Below are positions 18,801-30,569 of a DNA stretch of 64,000 nt, piece by piece (the first letter of the stretch is position 1; each line of letters opens with the position of its first letter). Under the pieces are notes generated by a model. That model worked only from the letters and a program-made list of their open reading frames with translations. It ran no database searches and had not been told where the DNA came from. Source of the stretch: Planctomycetota bacterium (GTDB taxonomy: Bacteria; Planctomycetota; Phycisphaerae; Phycisphaerales; UBA1924); contig JAUZRR010000007.1 of NCBI GenBank assembly GCA_030950285.1, forward strand, positions 1 through 64,000, in the 5' to 3' direction. Position numbers and translations under genes: made by a program.

Positions 18801-19391
18801 GCCACCAACAACGCCGGCGAAGGAACCACCTTCAACCAGAACCTCATCCCCCCACGCCTCCGCAAAAAACTCGACGAGATTCAGCACCTCGGGCAAAACC
18901 CCAACGTCACCGTCCGAGGACGAGGCGTCATGGAAAAATGCACCTACTGCCTCCAACGCATCAACAGCGCACGAGCCTCGGCAAAGGTCCAGGGGCTCGA
19001 CACCATCCCCGAAGGCTACTTTCAGGTCGCCTGCCAGCAAGCCTGCCCGACCGAGTCGATCGTCTTCGGCGATATCCTCGACCCGGAGAGCGCCGTCACC
19101 AAGACACGCACCAACCAACGCTCCTACCTCCTGCTCGGCTACATCAACACCAGGCCTCGCACCAGCCACCTCATGCGGATCAACAACCCCAACCCCGCGA
19201 TCACCGAGCCTGTCGATACCATCGCCGCGCACGGCGGCGGTGAACACGACGCAGGACACGCCGACCCCGCCGGCGAGCACGGCGACCCCAAGGACGCGCA
19301 CAGCTTCAGGGTCGATCCGACAAGAAAGTTCGAGGACGACGGCTACGCGCTGAGCCTCAACGTCCTTAGTGGCAATGGAGCCCACGCATGA
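15831..19391 (+). CDS. actB: Alternative complex III, iron-sulfur/molybdopterin-like subunit ActB
   Basis: Large extracytoplasmic subunit, 1186 residues, a fusion of a molybdopterin-oxidoreductase-like part and a ferredoxin-like part. A Tat motif [10 protein letters not shown] lies at 61-70 inside a TAT signal segment that ends AATIPGC, so the N-terminus before it is longer than usual, as in other ActB proteins. The iron-sulfur part has four Cys clusters: CTGCSAC from 860, CVQCENAPC from 916, [11 protein letters not shown] from 948 and CTYC from 1037 with CQQAC after. The Mo-like part of ActB proteins is thought not to bind the cofactor. The stop overlaps the actC start by four bases. Confidence 0.95.
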   Translation: MTQDQCPSTRKERPVDLTANVGTPSGRAYWRSVDDYAQTGEFREFVEREFPGGASELLDTSRRDFVKLMGASVALAGAATIPGCRRPDHKIMPYSADVPENVIPGKPLFYATSMPIPGGGAEGLLVETHEGRPTKVEGNPLHPNNRGRCSPHAMAGPLTIYDPDRLMYPVYNNPVRGRVDATWDDFKAWSHDHLEPYRGNGNGLAFLVEPKSSPAWDAAKARISKEFPSARWISYLPAGNDAANEGSRLAFGSPMREVFDFTDARVIVALDRDFTAGEAGAISNARGFGARRRVWKSTDQMCRLYAVEPMHTGVGMLADHHVRLAPSQIPAFAVALAKAVLAKRDNATLRAALAGVADPDTAAFDALPTATQGHTFIDLLADDLVSREHLGHSLIVAGDSQPAAVHALVHALNAALGNVGNTVRYAEVKGDLAAPRLAGIRSLARDMAAGSVKTLVCLNVNPVFDAPADTDFAAAFAKVKHTICLSVGANETAAAATWSLNGAHWLESWGDTTSHDGTVAPTQPMIAPLYEPAMSDIEFLAFLAGDDNADGHDLVQHAWARVMGKRTTDPEFTSAWRLALRDGFVRLSGGDLAVPKVQAGKVATALAKTPMHDAPSETALDVVFVTGSIGDGRYANNGWLQEMPHPVTKVVWDNPVVVSPATARALNVTPDSYTKRQQPHARMATLSVGGRSMQLPVWICPGMADNVAVVTLGYGRETAGLVGNGVGFNTYALRNAADGMTLRSATLERTGKSYPISSTQNHWSLESRTTLVRWLDKPAWETHAGKAEATDSHGIVQDVYDTAGDDNALSVAEQLGELTHTPANLSLYDNPFNEGRGNAETGADYAKGPQWGMTIDLASCTGCSACTIACQSENNIPVVGKKEVAKGREMHWIRIDRYFVGDLDEPERVVNQPVGCVQCENAPCETVCPVTATVHDREGLNVMVYNRCIGTRYCMNNCPYKARRFNFFDYAQAKFNGGLDPKYVPEGIRNATNNAGEGTTFNQNLIPPRLRKKLDEIQHLGQNPNVTVRGRGVMEKCTYCLQRINSARASAKVQGLDTIPEGYFQVACQQACPTESIVFGDILDPESAVTKTRTNQRSYLLLGYINTRPRTSHLMRINNPNPAITEPVDTIAAHGGGEHDAGHADPAGEHGDPKDAHSFRVDPTRKFEDDGYALSLNVLSGNGAHA

Positions 19392-20983
19392 CCTCCTTTC
19401 ACCCCGACAAGGTGACCGCAGAGCGGCTGACCGGAAACAAAGCCTCCACCGGGCCGCAAGGACCGCCCAGAGACGACGGCACCCTCCTCGAAGACCCGTC
19501 GGTCCGCTCGCCGCTGGTCCTCAACAACCGATCCCTCCACGACGTCACCGAGATCGTCTGCGGCTACGCAGAAAACCCGCCGGGCAAGTGGTGGCTCCCG
19601 CTCTTCATGTTCACCGCCACCGTCGCCGGCATCGGCACCCTCATGATCCTCTACCTGCTCATCACAGGTGTCGGTGTCTGGGGGCTCAACAACCAGGTCG
19701 GCTGGGCGTGGGACATCACCAACTTCGTCTTCTGGATCGGGATCGGCCACGCCGGGACGCTCATCTCCGCCATCCTCTGCCTCTTCAAGCAGAAGTGGCG
19801 CACCGCGGTCAACCGCTCCGCCGAGGCAATGACCATCTTCGCCGTCATCTGCGCGGGCATCTTCCCGGGCATCCACGTCGGGCGTGTCTGGTTTATCTGG
19901 TACGTCTTCCCGATCCCAAACTCCAACGCCATCTGGCCCAACTTCCGGTCGCCGCTCCTCTGGGACGTCTTTGCCGTCAGCACCTACGCCACCGTCTCGC
20001 TCCTCTTCTGGTTCATGGGGATGATCCCCGACTTCGCCACACTCCGCGACCGCGCAGACAAACGCCTCCGCGCAGGCAGCGGCTTGAGCAAGCTCTCCGT
20101 CCAGTGCCCCATCACCGGCATCAAGTTCTTCTCGCTGCCATTCAGCGCCGACGGCGTCAGAGCACTCGTCTACGGCTTCCTCGCCCTGGGATGGCGAGGG
20201 TCCAGCCGCCACTGGCACCGATACGAAGCCGCATACCTGATCCTCGCGGGCGTCGCCACGCCGCTGGTCCTCAGTGTCCACTCGATCGTGTCGTTTGACT
20301 TCGCAACGAGTGTCATCCCCGGCTGGCACACCACCATCTTCCCGCCCTACTTCGTCGCCGGGGCCATCTTCGGCGGGTTCGCCATGGTCCTCTTCCTGCT
20401 CATCCCCGCCCGAGAGATCTTCCCAAACTTCAAAGACATCCTCACACTCCGCCACCTCGAAAACATGGCCAAGATCATCCTCGTCACAGGAATGATGGTC
20501 GGCTTTGCCTACGCCATGGAGTTCTTCATCGCCTGGTACGGCGGCAACAAGTTCGAGGTCGAGGTCTTCATCAACCGAGCCACCGGACCATACTGGTGGG
20601 CCTACTGGACCATGATCTTCTGCAACGTCGTTACGCCACAGGTCTTCTGGAAACGCAGCATGCGCACCAGCCCGCTGGCGATCTGGACCGTCGCCCTCTT
20701 CGTCACCGTCGGCATGTGGTTCGAACGATTCGTCATCATCGTCTCAAGCCTTCACCGGGCCTTCCTCCCGGGAGAGTGGCACATGTTCTTCCCCACAGCC
20801 GTCGACATCCTCACCTTCGTCGGCTCCTGCGGCATCTTCCTCACACTCTTCCTCCTCTTCCTTCGTTTCCTCCCCATCTTCCCCCTCGCCGAGATCAAAG
20901 CCGTCATGCCCCAGGGCGACCCCCACGGCCACAGCGACGACCACGATCAAAGCGACAAAAACAACGCAGAAGGAGGGCACTAA
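19388..20983 (+). CDS. actC: Alternative complex III, NrfD-like quinol-binding subunit ActC
   Basis: Integral membrane protein of 531 residues with about ten hydrophobic segments, of the NrfD/PsrC family; it carries the quinol site of complex III. Recognisable stretches are [50 protein letters not shown] and [19 protein letters not shown] soluble N-terminal lead of about 60 residues and a His/Asp-rich tail flank the membrane part. It overlaps actB (ATGA). Confidence 0.94.
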   Translation: MTSFHPDKVTAERLTGNKASTGPQGPPRDDGTLLEDPSVRSPLVLNNRSLHDVTEIVCGYAENPPGKWWLPLFMFTATVAGIGTLMILYLLITGVGVWGLNNQVGWAWDITNFVFWIGIGHAGTLISAILCLFKQKWRTAVNRSAEAMTIFAVICAGIFPGIHVGRVWFIWYVFPIPNSNAIWPNFRSPLLWDVFAVSTYATVSLLFWFMGMIPDFATLRDRADKRLRAGSGLSKLSVQCPITGIKFFSLPFSADGVRALVYGFLALGWRGSSRHWHRYEAAYLILAGVATPLVLSVHSIVSFDFATSVIPGWHTTIFPPYFVAGAIFGGFAMVLFLLIPAREIFPNFKDILTLRHLENMAKIILVTGMMVGFAYAMEFFIAWYGGNKFEVEVFINRATGPYWWAYWTMIFCNVVTPQVFWKRSMRTSPLAIWTVALFVTVGMWFERFVIIVSSLHRAFLPGEWHMFFPTAVDILTFVGSCGIFLTLFLLFLRFLPIFPLAEIKAVMPQGDPHGHSDDHDQSDKNNAEGGH

Positions 20984-20986
20984 GCC

Positions 20987-21598
20987 ATGGTGATTACCGA
21001 CCTTCTCGCTGACTACGCGCCGTTCCTGTTCTCGCGCAAAGCCAAGTACGCCACCGAGGCCGGCGAGCCCATCTGGGGCGTCATGGCGCAGTTTGACGAC
21101 GTCGTCAACGCCTACCACGCCGCAGAAAAGATGCGCGATGCGGGATTCAAACACTGGGACCTCCACGCCCCGTTCCCGATCCATGGCATCGAAGAGGCCA
21201 TGGGTATCAAACGCACCATCCTCCCCTTCATCGTGCTCGGCGCGATGTTCACCGGCGTCGCCGTCGCCGCCGGCATGCAGTGGTGGATCACCGCCGTCGA
21301 TTACACAGGGTTCACCGTCCAGGGCAAGCCCTACGGCGCCTGGCAGCCGTTCGCGATGATCATCTTCGAGATCGGCGTGCTCTTCAGCGCGTTCGCGTCC
21401 CTCTTCGGGATGCTCATGCTCAACGGCCTGCCCCGCTGGAACCACCCGCTGTTCTGCAAAGACCGATTCCTCGACTCATCCGACGACAAGTTCTTCGTCG
21501 TCGTCGAGGCACGTGACCCGAGTTTCAACCCCGAGCAGACGAGCCGATTCCTCCGAGAAATCGGCGCGACCGCCGTCGAACTGGTGGAGGACGCATGA
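20987..21598 (+). CDS. actD: Alternative complex III subunit ActD (DUF3341)
   Basis: Protein of 203 residues with two transmembrane helices (about 77-98 and 120-145) and the DUF3341 pattern: WGVMAQFDDVVNAYHAAEKMRDAGFKHWDLHAPFPIHGIEEAMG, then FEIGVLFSAFASLFGM and LPRWNHPLF. A strong AAGGAGG ribosome site overlaps the end of actC. It is a structural subunit next to ActC. It overlaps actE by four bases. Confidence 0.93.
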   Translation: MVITDLLADYAPFLFSRKAKYATEAGEPIWGVMAQFDDVVNAYHAAEKMRDAGFKHWDLHAPFPIHGIEEAMGIKRTILPFIVLGAMFTGVAVAAGMQWWITAVDYTGFTVQGKPYGAWQPFAMIIFEIGVLFSAFASLFGMLMLNGLPRWNHPLFCKDRFLDSSDDKFFVVVEARDPSFNPEQTSRFLREIGATAVELVEDA

Positions 21599-22425
21599 GC
21601 CGTCGCATGACACATGGAATCCGGGTGTTGACCGTCGGTGCCCTCGCAGCACTCGCGGCGTTTCCCCTGACCGGGTGCCGGGGCGATCGCTCCGACAAGC
21701 CCCCGCGTCAGTTCTTCCCCGGCATGGACGATCAGCCCAGGTGGAAGCCGCAAGCAGAGTCCGAGTTCTTCGCCGACGGCCGCACCATGCGCAAGCCTGT
21801 CCAAGGCACCATCCCCTTCGGCACCACCGCGATGGTCTCCACCGCGCCCTGGGCAGAGCCCTTCAACGCCAAACGCGAAGAGTTCCTCGCCGCAGACTCC
21901 GCACGCTACGAGGGCGTCGACGAAGAGACCGGGGACTTCATCACAACCATCCCCATCCCCGTCACCTCCACCATGCTCAGCCTCGGGCAGACCAAGTTCA
22001 ACATCTACTGCGCCGTCTGCCATGGCTACAACGGCGAAGGCTCCAACCCCGCGCTCGACCCCGAGCTCGGCAGCATGGTCGGCCGACGCTGGTCCATCCC
22101 CGTTGCCAACCTCCACGATCCAAAGTTCCGCGAGGGCGGCGAGTTCGGGCGGGTCGGATACCTCTACTCCATCGTTCGGGACGGCAAGGGCGTCAAGCCA
22201 AGCCAGACCATGTCCGGCTACGCCTACGCGCTCGACTCCAACGAGGCATGGGCCGTCGTGGCCTACGTCCGGGCCCTCCAGCGGGCCCAGCAAGGGACAC
22301 TCGGTGACGTCCCCGAATCCGAGCGGTCCGTGCTCGGGGCACCGCCGCTGCCACCAGTTGTAGAACCCCAACCCGAGGGCCAGTCAGGGACCGATGCCGC
22401 AGCACCAGCCGGGGGTGAGTCATGA
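21595..22425 (+). CDS. actE: Alternative complex III, monoheme cytochrome c ActE
   Basis: Lipoprotein cytochrome c of 276 residues. The signal ends in a lipobox (PLTGC), so it should be lipid-anchored on the outer face of the cytoplasmic membrane. One heme site CAVCHGYNGEG lies near residue 141, with a Met ligand candidate in the QTMSGYAYAL segment. It has the usual ActE lead FFPGMDDQPRWKPQ. It passes electrons from complex III toward the oxidase. It overlaps actD and actF by four bases each. Confidence 0.92.
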   Translation: MSRRMTHGIRVLTVGALAALAAFPLTGCRGDRSDKPPRQFFPGMDDQPRWKPQAESEFFADGRTMRKPVQGTIPFGTTAMVSTAPWAEPFNAKREEFLAADSARYEGVDEETGDFITTIPIPVTSTMLSLGQTKFNIYCAVCHGYNGEGSNPALDPELGSMVGRRWSIPVANLHDPKFREGGEFGRVGYLYSIVRDGKGVKPSQTMSGYAYALDSNEAWAVVAYVRALQRAQQGTLGDVPESERSVLGAPPLPPVVEPQPEGQSGTDAAAPAGGES

Positions 22426-23702
22426 GTCAGATCGGTGCAGAGTCCTACGAACAGATCATGGCCGGCGTCGCCGCCGACCCGCGCATGGACCGGGACAACG
22501 TCTCGGCCCCAGCCGGTGCCGCCGCCTCGCTGTCACGCCTGCTCCTTGGTGCCGGTGCCGCCGGGCTCGCGATCACCCTCGTCGGCGGCTTCGTCCTGGG
22601 GGCACAGCACGCCCTGGCGTCCTACGTCGTCGCGGTCGGCGCCGTCCTGGCCGCTTCCCTCGGCGCCCTGTGCATGCTCATGATCTTCCACCTGGTCAAC
22701 GCCGGCTGGGTCGCCACCACCCGCAGACAGTTTGAAAACCTCGCCAGCCTCGCCCCCGTCGCCCTCCTGCTCATGCTCCCGGCACTCCTGATCGACCTGG
22801 TCGTCACCAAGGGGGCGCTCTGGGAATGGATGAATCCCGAAGCGGCCGCAAACGACTTCCTCATCGGGCAGAAAGCCGCCTACCTCAATCCCGTCCGCCT
22901 GCTGGTCTTCTTCGTCCTCTACTTCGCGCTCTGGGGCGGGGTCTCCCACCGGCTCCGCGCCCTCAGCGTCGAGCAAGACCGCACCGGCGACCGTTTCCTC
23001 ACCATGAAAGCACGGTTCATGAGCGCCTGGGCCCTGCCGCTCACCGCACTCACAGTCGCCTTCGCCGGCTTCGATTACTTCATGAGCATCCAGCCCCACT
23101 TCTTCAGCACCATGTGGGGTGTCTACATCTTCGCCGGCGGGGTCTGCGCCGCCGTCGCGATCGTCATCCTTACCTTCTGCTTCCTCCAGTTCGTCGGCCG
23201 CATGCAGGGGCTCGTCACCCCAGAGCACTACCACGACCTGGGCAAACTCCTCTTCGCGTTCTGCTGCTTCTGGGCCTACATCGGGTTCAGCCAGTACTTC
23301 CTCATCTGGTACGCAAACATCCCCGAAGAAACCTTCTGGATGCTCGAACGCACCACCGGCGCGTGGAGAGGTACCGCCATCTTCCTCGCCGTCGGGCACT
23401 TCGGGATCCCCTTCTTCTTCCTCATGCCCCGCACCGTCAAGCGGCGGCCCCTCTTCATCGGGATCGGGGCCGCCTGGGTCCTCTTCATGCACGTCATCGA
23501 CTACGTCTGGATCGTCCGCCCGGTCCTCCACCACGGCGGGCACGCACCCACCCCCGCCTCATGGTGGCTCGATATCGCCGCCATTGTCGGCGTCTTCGGC
23601 ATCTTCTTCGGGCTGTACGTCATCCGGCTCGGGTCGGTCTCACTCACCCCCATGCGGGACCCCAAACTCCCCGAAGCACTCAAGCACAAGAACTATGTCT
23701 GA
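22422..23702 (+). CDS. actF: Alternative complex III membrane subunit ActF
   Basis: Integral membrane protein of 426 residues with about ten hydrophobic segments, related to ActC but without the NrfD quinol motifs. Typical stretches are MIFHLVNAGWVATTRRQFE, GFDYFMSIQPHFFSTMWGVY, YHDLGKLLFAFCCFWAYIGF and FLMPRTVKRRPLF. The role in complex III is structural and perhaps proton-conducting. It ends 48 bases before a small membrane gene. Confidence 0.94.
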   Translation: MSQIGAESYEQIMAGVAADPRMDRDNVSAPAGAAASLSRLLLGAGAAGLAITLVGGFVLGAQHALASYVVAVGAVLAASLGALCMLMIFHLVNAGWVATTRRQFENLASLAPVALLLMLPALLIDLVVTKGALWEWMNPEAAANDFLIGQKAAYLNPVRLLVFFVLYFALWGGVSHRLRALSVEQDRTGDRFLTMKARFMSAWALPLTALTVAFAGFDYFMSIQPHFFSTMWGVYIFAGGVCAAVAIVILTFCFLQFVGRMQGLVTPEHYHDLGKLLFAFCCFWAYIGFSQYFLIWYANIPEETFWMLERTTGAWRGTAIFLAVGHFGIPFFFLMPRTVKRRPLFIGIGAAWVLFMHVIDYVWIVRPVLHHGGHAPTPASWWLDIAAIVGVFGIFFGLYVIRLGSVSLTPMRDPKLPEALKHKNYV

Positions 23703-23750
23703 CACCCCCCGACGCAACGCGACCGTCTCACAGACAACCCCGAGGCCGGC

Positions 23751-24164
23751 ATGACCACACACGCCCAACACGATCACACCGAGAGCAACCCCGTCGAACT
23801 CGACGCGTGGCATCAGCACCCCGCCGCCGACGGCCTGCCCCAGACCGAGCACGGCTCGCACGCCAATATCACCGTGCTGCTCGTGACCTTCGTCACCATC
23901 ACCGTCGCGACCGTCGCCTTCAGCGTCATCATCGCCGTCTACGCCATCAACCAAATGAACAATCTCCTCACCGAACGCGAGGTGCAGGGGCTCGCCGTGG
24001 TCGCCCCAGAAGCCGCCGCATACAAGCAGGACGCCCTCGCCGCACAGACTGGCTACAGCTGGACCGCCGACGGCGCCGTCATGCTCCCCATCGAACAAGC
24101 CATGCAACTCGTGCTCCAAGAAAGCGGCAGCACCACCCACCAAGAGGAAACGCCCAAGCCGTGA
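23751..24164 (+). CDS. Small single-TM protein of the respiratory operon
   Basis: Protein of 137 residues: a soluble His-rich lead (about 40 residues), one transmembrane segment (ITVLLVTFVTITVATVAFSVIIAVYAI, about 40-66) and an extracytoplasmic tail. I recognise no family. Its place between actF and sco, with a GTGA overlap to sco, suggests an assembly factor or accessory subunit of the complex III-caa3 assembly. This is inferred from position only. Confidence 0.7.
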   Translation: MTTHAQHDHTESNPVELDAWHQHPAADGLPQTEHGSHANITVLLVTFVTITVATVAFSVIIAVYAINQMNNLLTEREVQGLAVVAPEAAAYKQDALAAQTGYSWTADGAVMLPIEQAMQLVLQESGSTTHQEETPKP

Positions 24165-25108
24165 CACCCCGCCGCCACATCCCGTGGACCAGCCTCATCG
24201 CCGCGATCGCACTCGCCGCCTGTGCGCAGCTGTCGCTCGCCCAGCCCGGCGGCCCCCTCCCCGAGATCGGCTCCGCCGGCAGCTCAAACGACACCCCCGC
24301 CCAGCAGGACGGTGTCGAGGTCGTCGAACACCTCGGCCAGCAGATCCCACTTGACCTCCCCTTCCTCAACGCAAACGGCGACCTGGTCACACTCCGCGAC
24401 TCCTTCACCGACGATCGGCCAGTGATCCTTGCGATGGTCTACTACGACTGCCCCGTCGTCTGTGGCATCGTCATGGGCAAGCTCACCGAAGCGTTCAAAG
24501 GCATCGACTTCGACATCGGCAAAGACTACAACGTCGTCTTTGCAAGCATCGATCCCTCCGAAACCCCGACCCTCGCCGCTTCGGTCAAGGGCAAATACCT
24601 CGCCTCCTACGCCAGAACCGACGACGCAAACGCCGTCGAGGGATGGGCCTTCCTCACCTCACCCGCCGACAGCTCACGCACACTCGCCAAAGCCCTCGGC
24701 TGGGAATACAAGCCCGTCACCGGCGGCGAGTTCAGCCACCCCGTCTGCATCTTCGTCCTCACCCCCGAGGGCAAAATCGCCCGCTACGTCTACGGCGTCG
24801 GCTACGAACCAGAAACCATGCGGATGGCACTCCTCGAAGCCTCCGAAGGAAAGGTCTCCGATTCAATCGGCGACAAAATCAGGTTGTTCTGTTTCAGGTA
24901 CGACCCGACAACCGGCAAGTACGCACTCGCGGCGTTCCGCGTGGTGCAGTTGGGCGGGGTCCTCTCGGTGCTCACCATCGGGAGTCTCGTCGGAGTCATG
25001 CTCATGAGGGAACGCAGACGCACCCGACACCTCCGTGACGCCGGGCCCTCGCCCCTCGACGCCGCGCAAGACTCGCAAGCTCAGACACTCTCGGGATCGA
25101 AGACATGA
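24161..25108 (+). CDS. sco: SCO1/SenC family copper chaperone
   Basis: Thioredoxin-fold protein that delivers copper to the CuA site of cytochrome oxidase subunit II. It has 315 residues from the GTG at 24161: a signal segment, the CPVVC metal motif (Cys97 and Cys101), and the ligand histidine in FSHPVC (about residue 193). A C-terminal transmembrane helix (VLSVLTIGSLVGVMLM) and a basic tail are longer than in classical SCO1 but common in this operon type. The start codon overlaps the preceding stop and the stop overlaps coxB. Confidence 0.9.
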   Translation: MTPRRHIPWTSLIAAIALAACAQLSLAQPGGPLPEIGSAGSSNDTPAQQDGVEVVEHLGQQIPLDLPFLNANGDLVTLRDSFTDDRPVILAMVYYDCPVVCGIVMGKLTEAFKGIDFDIGKDYNVVFASIDPSETPTLAASVKGKYLASYARTDDANAVEGWAFLTSPADSSRTLAKALGWEYKPVTGGEFSHPVCIFVLTPEGKIARYVYGVGYEPETMRMALLEASEGKVSDSIGDKIRLFCFRYDPTTGKYALAAFRVVQLGGVLSVLTIGSLVGVMLMRERRRTRHLRDAGPSPLDAAQDSQAQTLSGSKT

Positions 25109-26190
25109 ACACGTGCGCATTGACACTCGCCCAGCAAACCAGCTGGCTGACAAAGAAGATCTTCGGTGCCCCGGGTGCGAGCGAGCTCGCCCGCGACTCC
25201 GACAGCATCTTCATGTGGATCTTCTACTTCAGCCTCTTCTGGTTCATCCTCCTCATGGGGCTCATGATCTACTGGGTCATCAAGTACCGACGCCGCCCGG
25301 GCGTCCCCATCCAACGCACCCCACACCACAACACCAATCTCGAACTCGCCTGGACCATCCTTCCCTCCCTCTTCCTCGGCTACATGTTCTACATCGGGTT
25401 CCAGGGCTACATCAAGCAGGTCATCGCGCCCACCAACGCCGAGATGATCGACGTCCGAGGCAGCAAGTGGATGTGGACCATCACCTACGCCAACGGCGTC
25501 AACCCGCCGGAGATGACCGAGATCGGTGGCAACCCGCAAGCCCCCATCATCTACATCCCCGTCGGCCGACCCGTCCAGTTCCGCATGACCAGCAGCGACG
25601 TGCTCCACAGCTTCTGGATCCCCGACTTCCGGTTCAAGCAGGACCTCATGCCAAACCGCTACTCCAGCTTCTGGATCGAAGCGGAAGCGCCGGGCGACCA
25701 CTACCTCTTCTGTGCCGAGTACTGCGGCGACAAACACTCCGAAATGAGCGCCATCATCCGCGCCATACCCGCCGACGAGTACGACGCCCTCCTCCAAAAA
25801 TGGTTCGACGACAGCGGCAACCTCACCCCGGTAGAAGCCGGCAAACGACTCGTCGAGTCCAAGGGCGGCTGCATCGCATGCCACTCACTCACCGGCGCCC
25901 CCGGCATCGGCCCCACCTGGCTCAACGCATGGGGCTACGAGGTCCCCCTCACCGACGGCACAACCATCCCCGCAGACGACCCCGACGCTTGGGACAACTA
26001 CATCCGAGAGTCCATCATCAACCCCGCCGCCAAAATCCGTAGCGGGTTTGCACCGGTCATGACGCCGTTCGCGGGGGTCTTCAGCGAAGAAGAACTCGAC
26101 TCCATCGTCGAGTACATCAAGTCGCTCAGCGACAAAGCACCCGCCGGCGAAATCCCAGCAGATGACAGCCCCGAACAACCGGAAAGCTGA
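25105..26190 (+). CDS. coxB: Cytochrome c oxidase subunit II with fused cytochrome c (caa3)
   Basis: Protein of 361 residues: two transmembrane helices, a cupredoxin domain and a C-terminal cytochrome c. The CuA site is complete in CAEYCGDKHSEM (Cys203, Cys207, His211, Met214, with the earlier His in SSDVLHSFWIPDF). The heme site CIACH is at 256-260, with PVMTPFAG as the likely Met ligand region. The fused heme domain defines a caa3-type enzyme, which can take electrons directly from complex III. Confidence 0.95.
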   Translation: MNTCALTLAQQTSWLTKKIFGAPGASELARDSDSIFMWIFYFSLFWFILLMGLMIYWVIKYRRRPGVPIQRTPHHNTNLELAWTILPSLFLGYMFYIGFQGYIKQVIAPTNAEMIDVRGSKWMWTITYANGVNPPEMTEIGGNPQAPIIYIPVGRPVQFRMTSSDVLHSFWIPDFRFKQDLMPNRYSSFWIEAEAPGDHYLFCAEYCGDKHSEMSAIIRAIPADEYDALLQKWFDDSGNLTPVEAGKRLVESKGGCIACHSLTGAPGIGPTWLNAWGYEVPLTDGTTIPADDPDAWDNYIRESIINPAAKIRSGFAPVMTPFAGVFSEEELDSIVEYIKSLSDKAPAGEIPADDSPEQPES

Positions 26191-26229
26191 GCACACTCCC
26201 CACAGACGTTCGGTGGGAGCGAGAACACC

Positions 26230-27990
<1,761 letters not shown>

Positions 27991-28020
27991 CCCGCTCAAC
28001 CGCGACCCACGGACACAACC

Positions 28021-28710
28021 ATGTCGACCATAGATGCACAAACCAGAGTCAGCGACCCCGCCCAGCCCGGGTGGAAGCGATACAAGTTCGCCGACCATTT
28101 CCGAAACGCCGAGGACGAATTCGACGCCTGCAAGCTCGGCTTCTGGCTCTTCCTCGCCACCGAGGTCCTCCTCTTCTCAGGGCTCTTCTGCGCCTACGCC
28201 ATGTTCCGGGTCAAGTACCCCGAAGCATTCGCCGCCGGCTCGCACCACCTCAACGTGTGGTACGGCGGCACCAACACCCTCGTCCTCCTCGCCTCCAGCT
28301 TCACCGTCGCCATGGCCATCCGCTGCGCCCAGCTCAACAACCAGAAGTGGCTGCGCATCAATCTCATCATCACCATCATCTGCGCCTTCCTCTTCTTCTT
28401 TATCAAACTCAACTTCGAGTACATCCCCAAGTGGGGCGAGGGCATCCGACCCGGCCTCCTCTATTCCAACCCCTTCGCGGGCGATCCGATGGAGCCGATC
28501 TGGTGGAGCGTCTACTACGCCGCAACAGGAATCCACGCACTCCACGTCCTCATCGGCGCCGGCCTCCTCATCTGGTGCCTCGTCCGCTCCTTCCGCACCA
28601 CCCAGTACGGCCCCACCCACTACACCATGCTCGAAAACTCCGGCCTCTACTGGCACCTCGTGGACGTCATCTGGATTTTCCTCTTCCCCCTGCTCTACCT
28701 GATCCACTAA
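28021..28710 (+). CDS. coxC: Cytochrome c oxidase subunit III
   Basis: Membrane protein of 229 residues with about six hydrophobic segments, the subunit III fold. Landmarks are KLGFWLFLATEVLLFSGLFCAY, YYAATGIHALHVLIGAGLL and YWHLVDVIWIFLFPLLYL. It stabilises subunit I. It lies 30 bases after coxA. Confidence 0.95.
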   Translation: MSTIDAQTRVSDPAQPGWKRYKFADHFRNAEDEFDACKLGFWLFLATEVLLFSGLFCAYAMFRVKYPEAFAAGSHHLNVWYGGTNTLVLLASSFTVAMAIRCAQLNNQKWLRINLIITIICAFLFFFIKLNFEYIPKWGEGIRPGLLYSNPFAGDPMEPIWWSVYYAATGIHALHVLIGAGLLIWCLVRSFRTTQYGPTHYTMLENSGLYWHLVDVIWIFLFPLLYLIH

Positions 28711-28794
28711 GACCATCGCCCACGCCCACACCCCGGACCGCGAGCACCACACCCCGCATCACGCCGACCAGCAACCAGTCCAAGGACCGACGCA

Positions 28795-29529
28795 ATGAAG
28801 GCCGAAACCGCCAAGACATTCGATCCAAACGACCCCCACGGCTTTGCCGAACTCGGCGAACACCACGGGCACCACATCACCAGCACAAAGATGCTGATCA
28901 CGGTCATCCTTATACTCGTCGCCCTCACCGGGCTGACCATACTCACTTCCGAAGCAGAGACCTACCTTGTCAAAGAGATGGGCTGGGCGCTCCCCGAGTG
29001 GGTCAACGTCGCTGTCGCCATGAGCATCGCCCTCGTCAAGGGCGCCTTCGTGCTCCTCATCTTTATGGCCCTCCGCTATGAAAACCCCCTCTACTCCATC
29101 GTCTTCCTCTTCTGCATGTTCGCCTTCGCACTCTTCCTCGGCCTCACGGGGATGGACATCGACAACCGAGGACACGTCTACCCATGGAAGGTCCATGCCA
29201 TCAACGCCGGCGGCACCGGCGTCAACATGAACTACCCCGGCGGCACAATCCACGTCCTCGGCGAGACCATCACACTCCCCCCAACCACCTACACCGGCTC
29301 GCTCGCAAACCACGTCAAAGAGGTCTACATCGAGCAGACCGGCATCTCCGAAGACGAGTACCACAGACGCTGGGCCGAAGCAAACCACATCCACGAACAC
29401 CACGACACACTCTCCAGCCCCGCGAGATCCATCGCTCGCACCGGCCCCAGCGGCGCCCTCGACGAAGCCGTACCCGGAGAGCACGCCCAGGACGCGGCCC
29501 ACAGCCCCGAAACCAACTCCGGGCACTAA
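28795..29529 (+). CDS. Cytochrome c oxidase subunit IV-like protein
   Basis: Protein of 244 residues. The N-terminal half has three transmembrane helices in the pattern of prokaryotic subunit IV (HHITSTKMLITVILILVALTGLTIL, then NVAVAMSIALVKGAFVLLIFMAL, then SIVFLFCMFAFALFL). The C-terminal 100 residues are soluble and longer than usual, with no known domain. It follows coxC in the caa3 operon, which supports the assignment. Confidence 0.82.
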   Translation: MKAETAKTFDPNDPHGFAELGEHHGHHITSTKMLITVILILVALTGLTILTSEAETYLVKEMGWALPEWVNVAVAMSIALVKGAFVLLIFMALRYENPLYSIVFLFCMFAFALFLGLTGMDIDNRGHVYPWKVHAINAGGTGVNMNYPGGTIHVLGETITLPPTTYTGSLANHVKEVYIEQTGISEDEYHRRWAEANHIHEHHDTLSSPARSIARTGPSGALDEAVPGEHAQDAAHSPETNSGH

Positions 29530-29590
29530 CACCAGTCCCCGCGCCAACCGACGCACCGATGGGGTCGATCCCCCGAACGGAAATGACGCC

Positions 29591-30442
29591 ATGCGTCGCC
29601 CTCGAACCGTCCCGCTGCTCATCGCGATCCTGTCGCTCGCTCTTGCGATCGGCGCGGTTGTCCTCATGGCAAACCGCATCGTCGATTACAACAAAGCCCA
29701 AGGCCGCACCACCTACGTCCAGTTCGAGGTCAACGACCGAGACTTTCTCTACGCCGAGCAACCAGTCTCCATCGAAGACCTCCCACCCAAAGGCAACGCG
29801 GACCTGGGCTCCATCCAAGTCACTTTCGGCGACGAGTCCATCAACCTTCCCGTCACCATCCCACCAAACGACTTCGCCGACCGGTTCCTCGGCCTCGAAC
29901 GACACTCCGACTGGATGCGCCTCGTCCGCTTCGCCAAACTCACCGGCCGCGACTACGACGAGCTCATGCACGCCCTGGGCATCGGCCAAGAGGACGACCG
30001 ACTCGTCATGGTCACCAAATCCATCCGCCCCGGCGTCAACCCCGAAACCTGGGGCAAGGTATGGCGCAAGGACTGGATCTTCGACTTCTACGAGTTCCTC
30101 CCCCAAGGTGGCTTCCGGCACGAACGCTTCGCCTACCCCCACGCCCGCTCCGCAGAGCAGCAAGATGCCCAACGCGAAGCTGAAGCCCAAGGCAAGGGAG
30201 GCATCCCCGACCTCGACACCCGCTCTTGGCAGTTCCAGATGGCCCACCTGCTCATGCCCGAAGGCAGCGCCCCCCGAATCATCGCCGGCGACTCGCCCCT
30301 CGTCGCCGTCGGCTGGATCTTCCCCGCGACCATCCTCCTGGTCTTCGTCACCACCCTGAGCCTGCTCCTCGCCTTCGCGCCCGACAACTTCCCCACCGCC
30401 CAAGACCCCGCACCTTCCGCTCCACATCCCCCAACCAAATAA
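29591..30442 (+). CDS. Unknown membrane protein at the end of the caa3 operon
   Basis: Protein of 283 residues with an N-terminal transmembrane helix (VPLLIAILSLALAIGAVVLMA), an extracytoplasmic domain of about 210 residues and a second helix near the C-terminus (VAVGWIFPATILLVFVTTLSLLLAF). I recognise no family. It follows the subunit IV gene by 61 bases on the same strand and is followed by family A palindromes, so it is likely the last gene of the operon and may help oxidase assembly. Confidence 0.7.
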   Translation: MRRPRTVPLLIAILSLALAIGAVVLMANRIVDYNKAQGRTTYVQFEVNDRDFLYAEQPVSIEDLPPKGNADLGSIQVTFGDESINLPVTIPPNDFADRFLGLERHSDWMRLVRFAKLTGRDYDELMHALGIGQEDDRLVMVTKSIRPGVNPETWGKVWRKDWIFDFYEFLPQGGFRHERFAYPHARSAEQQDAQREAEAQGKGGIPDLDTRSWQFQMAHLLMPEGSAPRIIAGDSPLVAVGWIFPATILLVFVTTLSLLLAFAPDNFPTAQDPAPSAPHPPTK

Positions 30443-30515
30443 CAGAGCTCGAAGCGCAAGCGAGGAGCCCACTCTCCCCAACCACACACCAGAGCCCGCC
30501 GCGCAAGCAAGGAGC
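30443..30515 (+). repeat. Two diverged family A palindromes
   Basis: Copies at 30443-30468 and 30490-30515 keep the CAGAG lead, the GCGCAAGC core and a partly paired stem, with substitutions. The second variant (CCCGCCGCGCAAGCAAGGAG) recurs at 32511. Both are in the forward orientation. Confidence 0.65.
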
Positions 30516-30569
30516 CCTGCCTCCGCCCCCGCGCGCCAACCCGCATCGGGTTCCGATCCCCAACCCGTC

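Noticed and set aside
16011-19385. Open frame of over 1100 codons antisense to actB
   Set aside because: It is a by-product of C-ending codons in actB; its composition (Gly, Val, Asp, Glu) matches no protein family, while actB is fully supported.
30443-30569. Small gene in the gap after the caa3 operon
   Set aside because: Only short Pro/Arg-rich frames occur, coinciding with diverged repeats.
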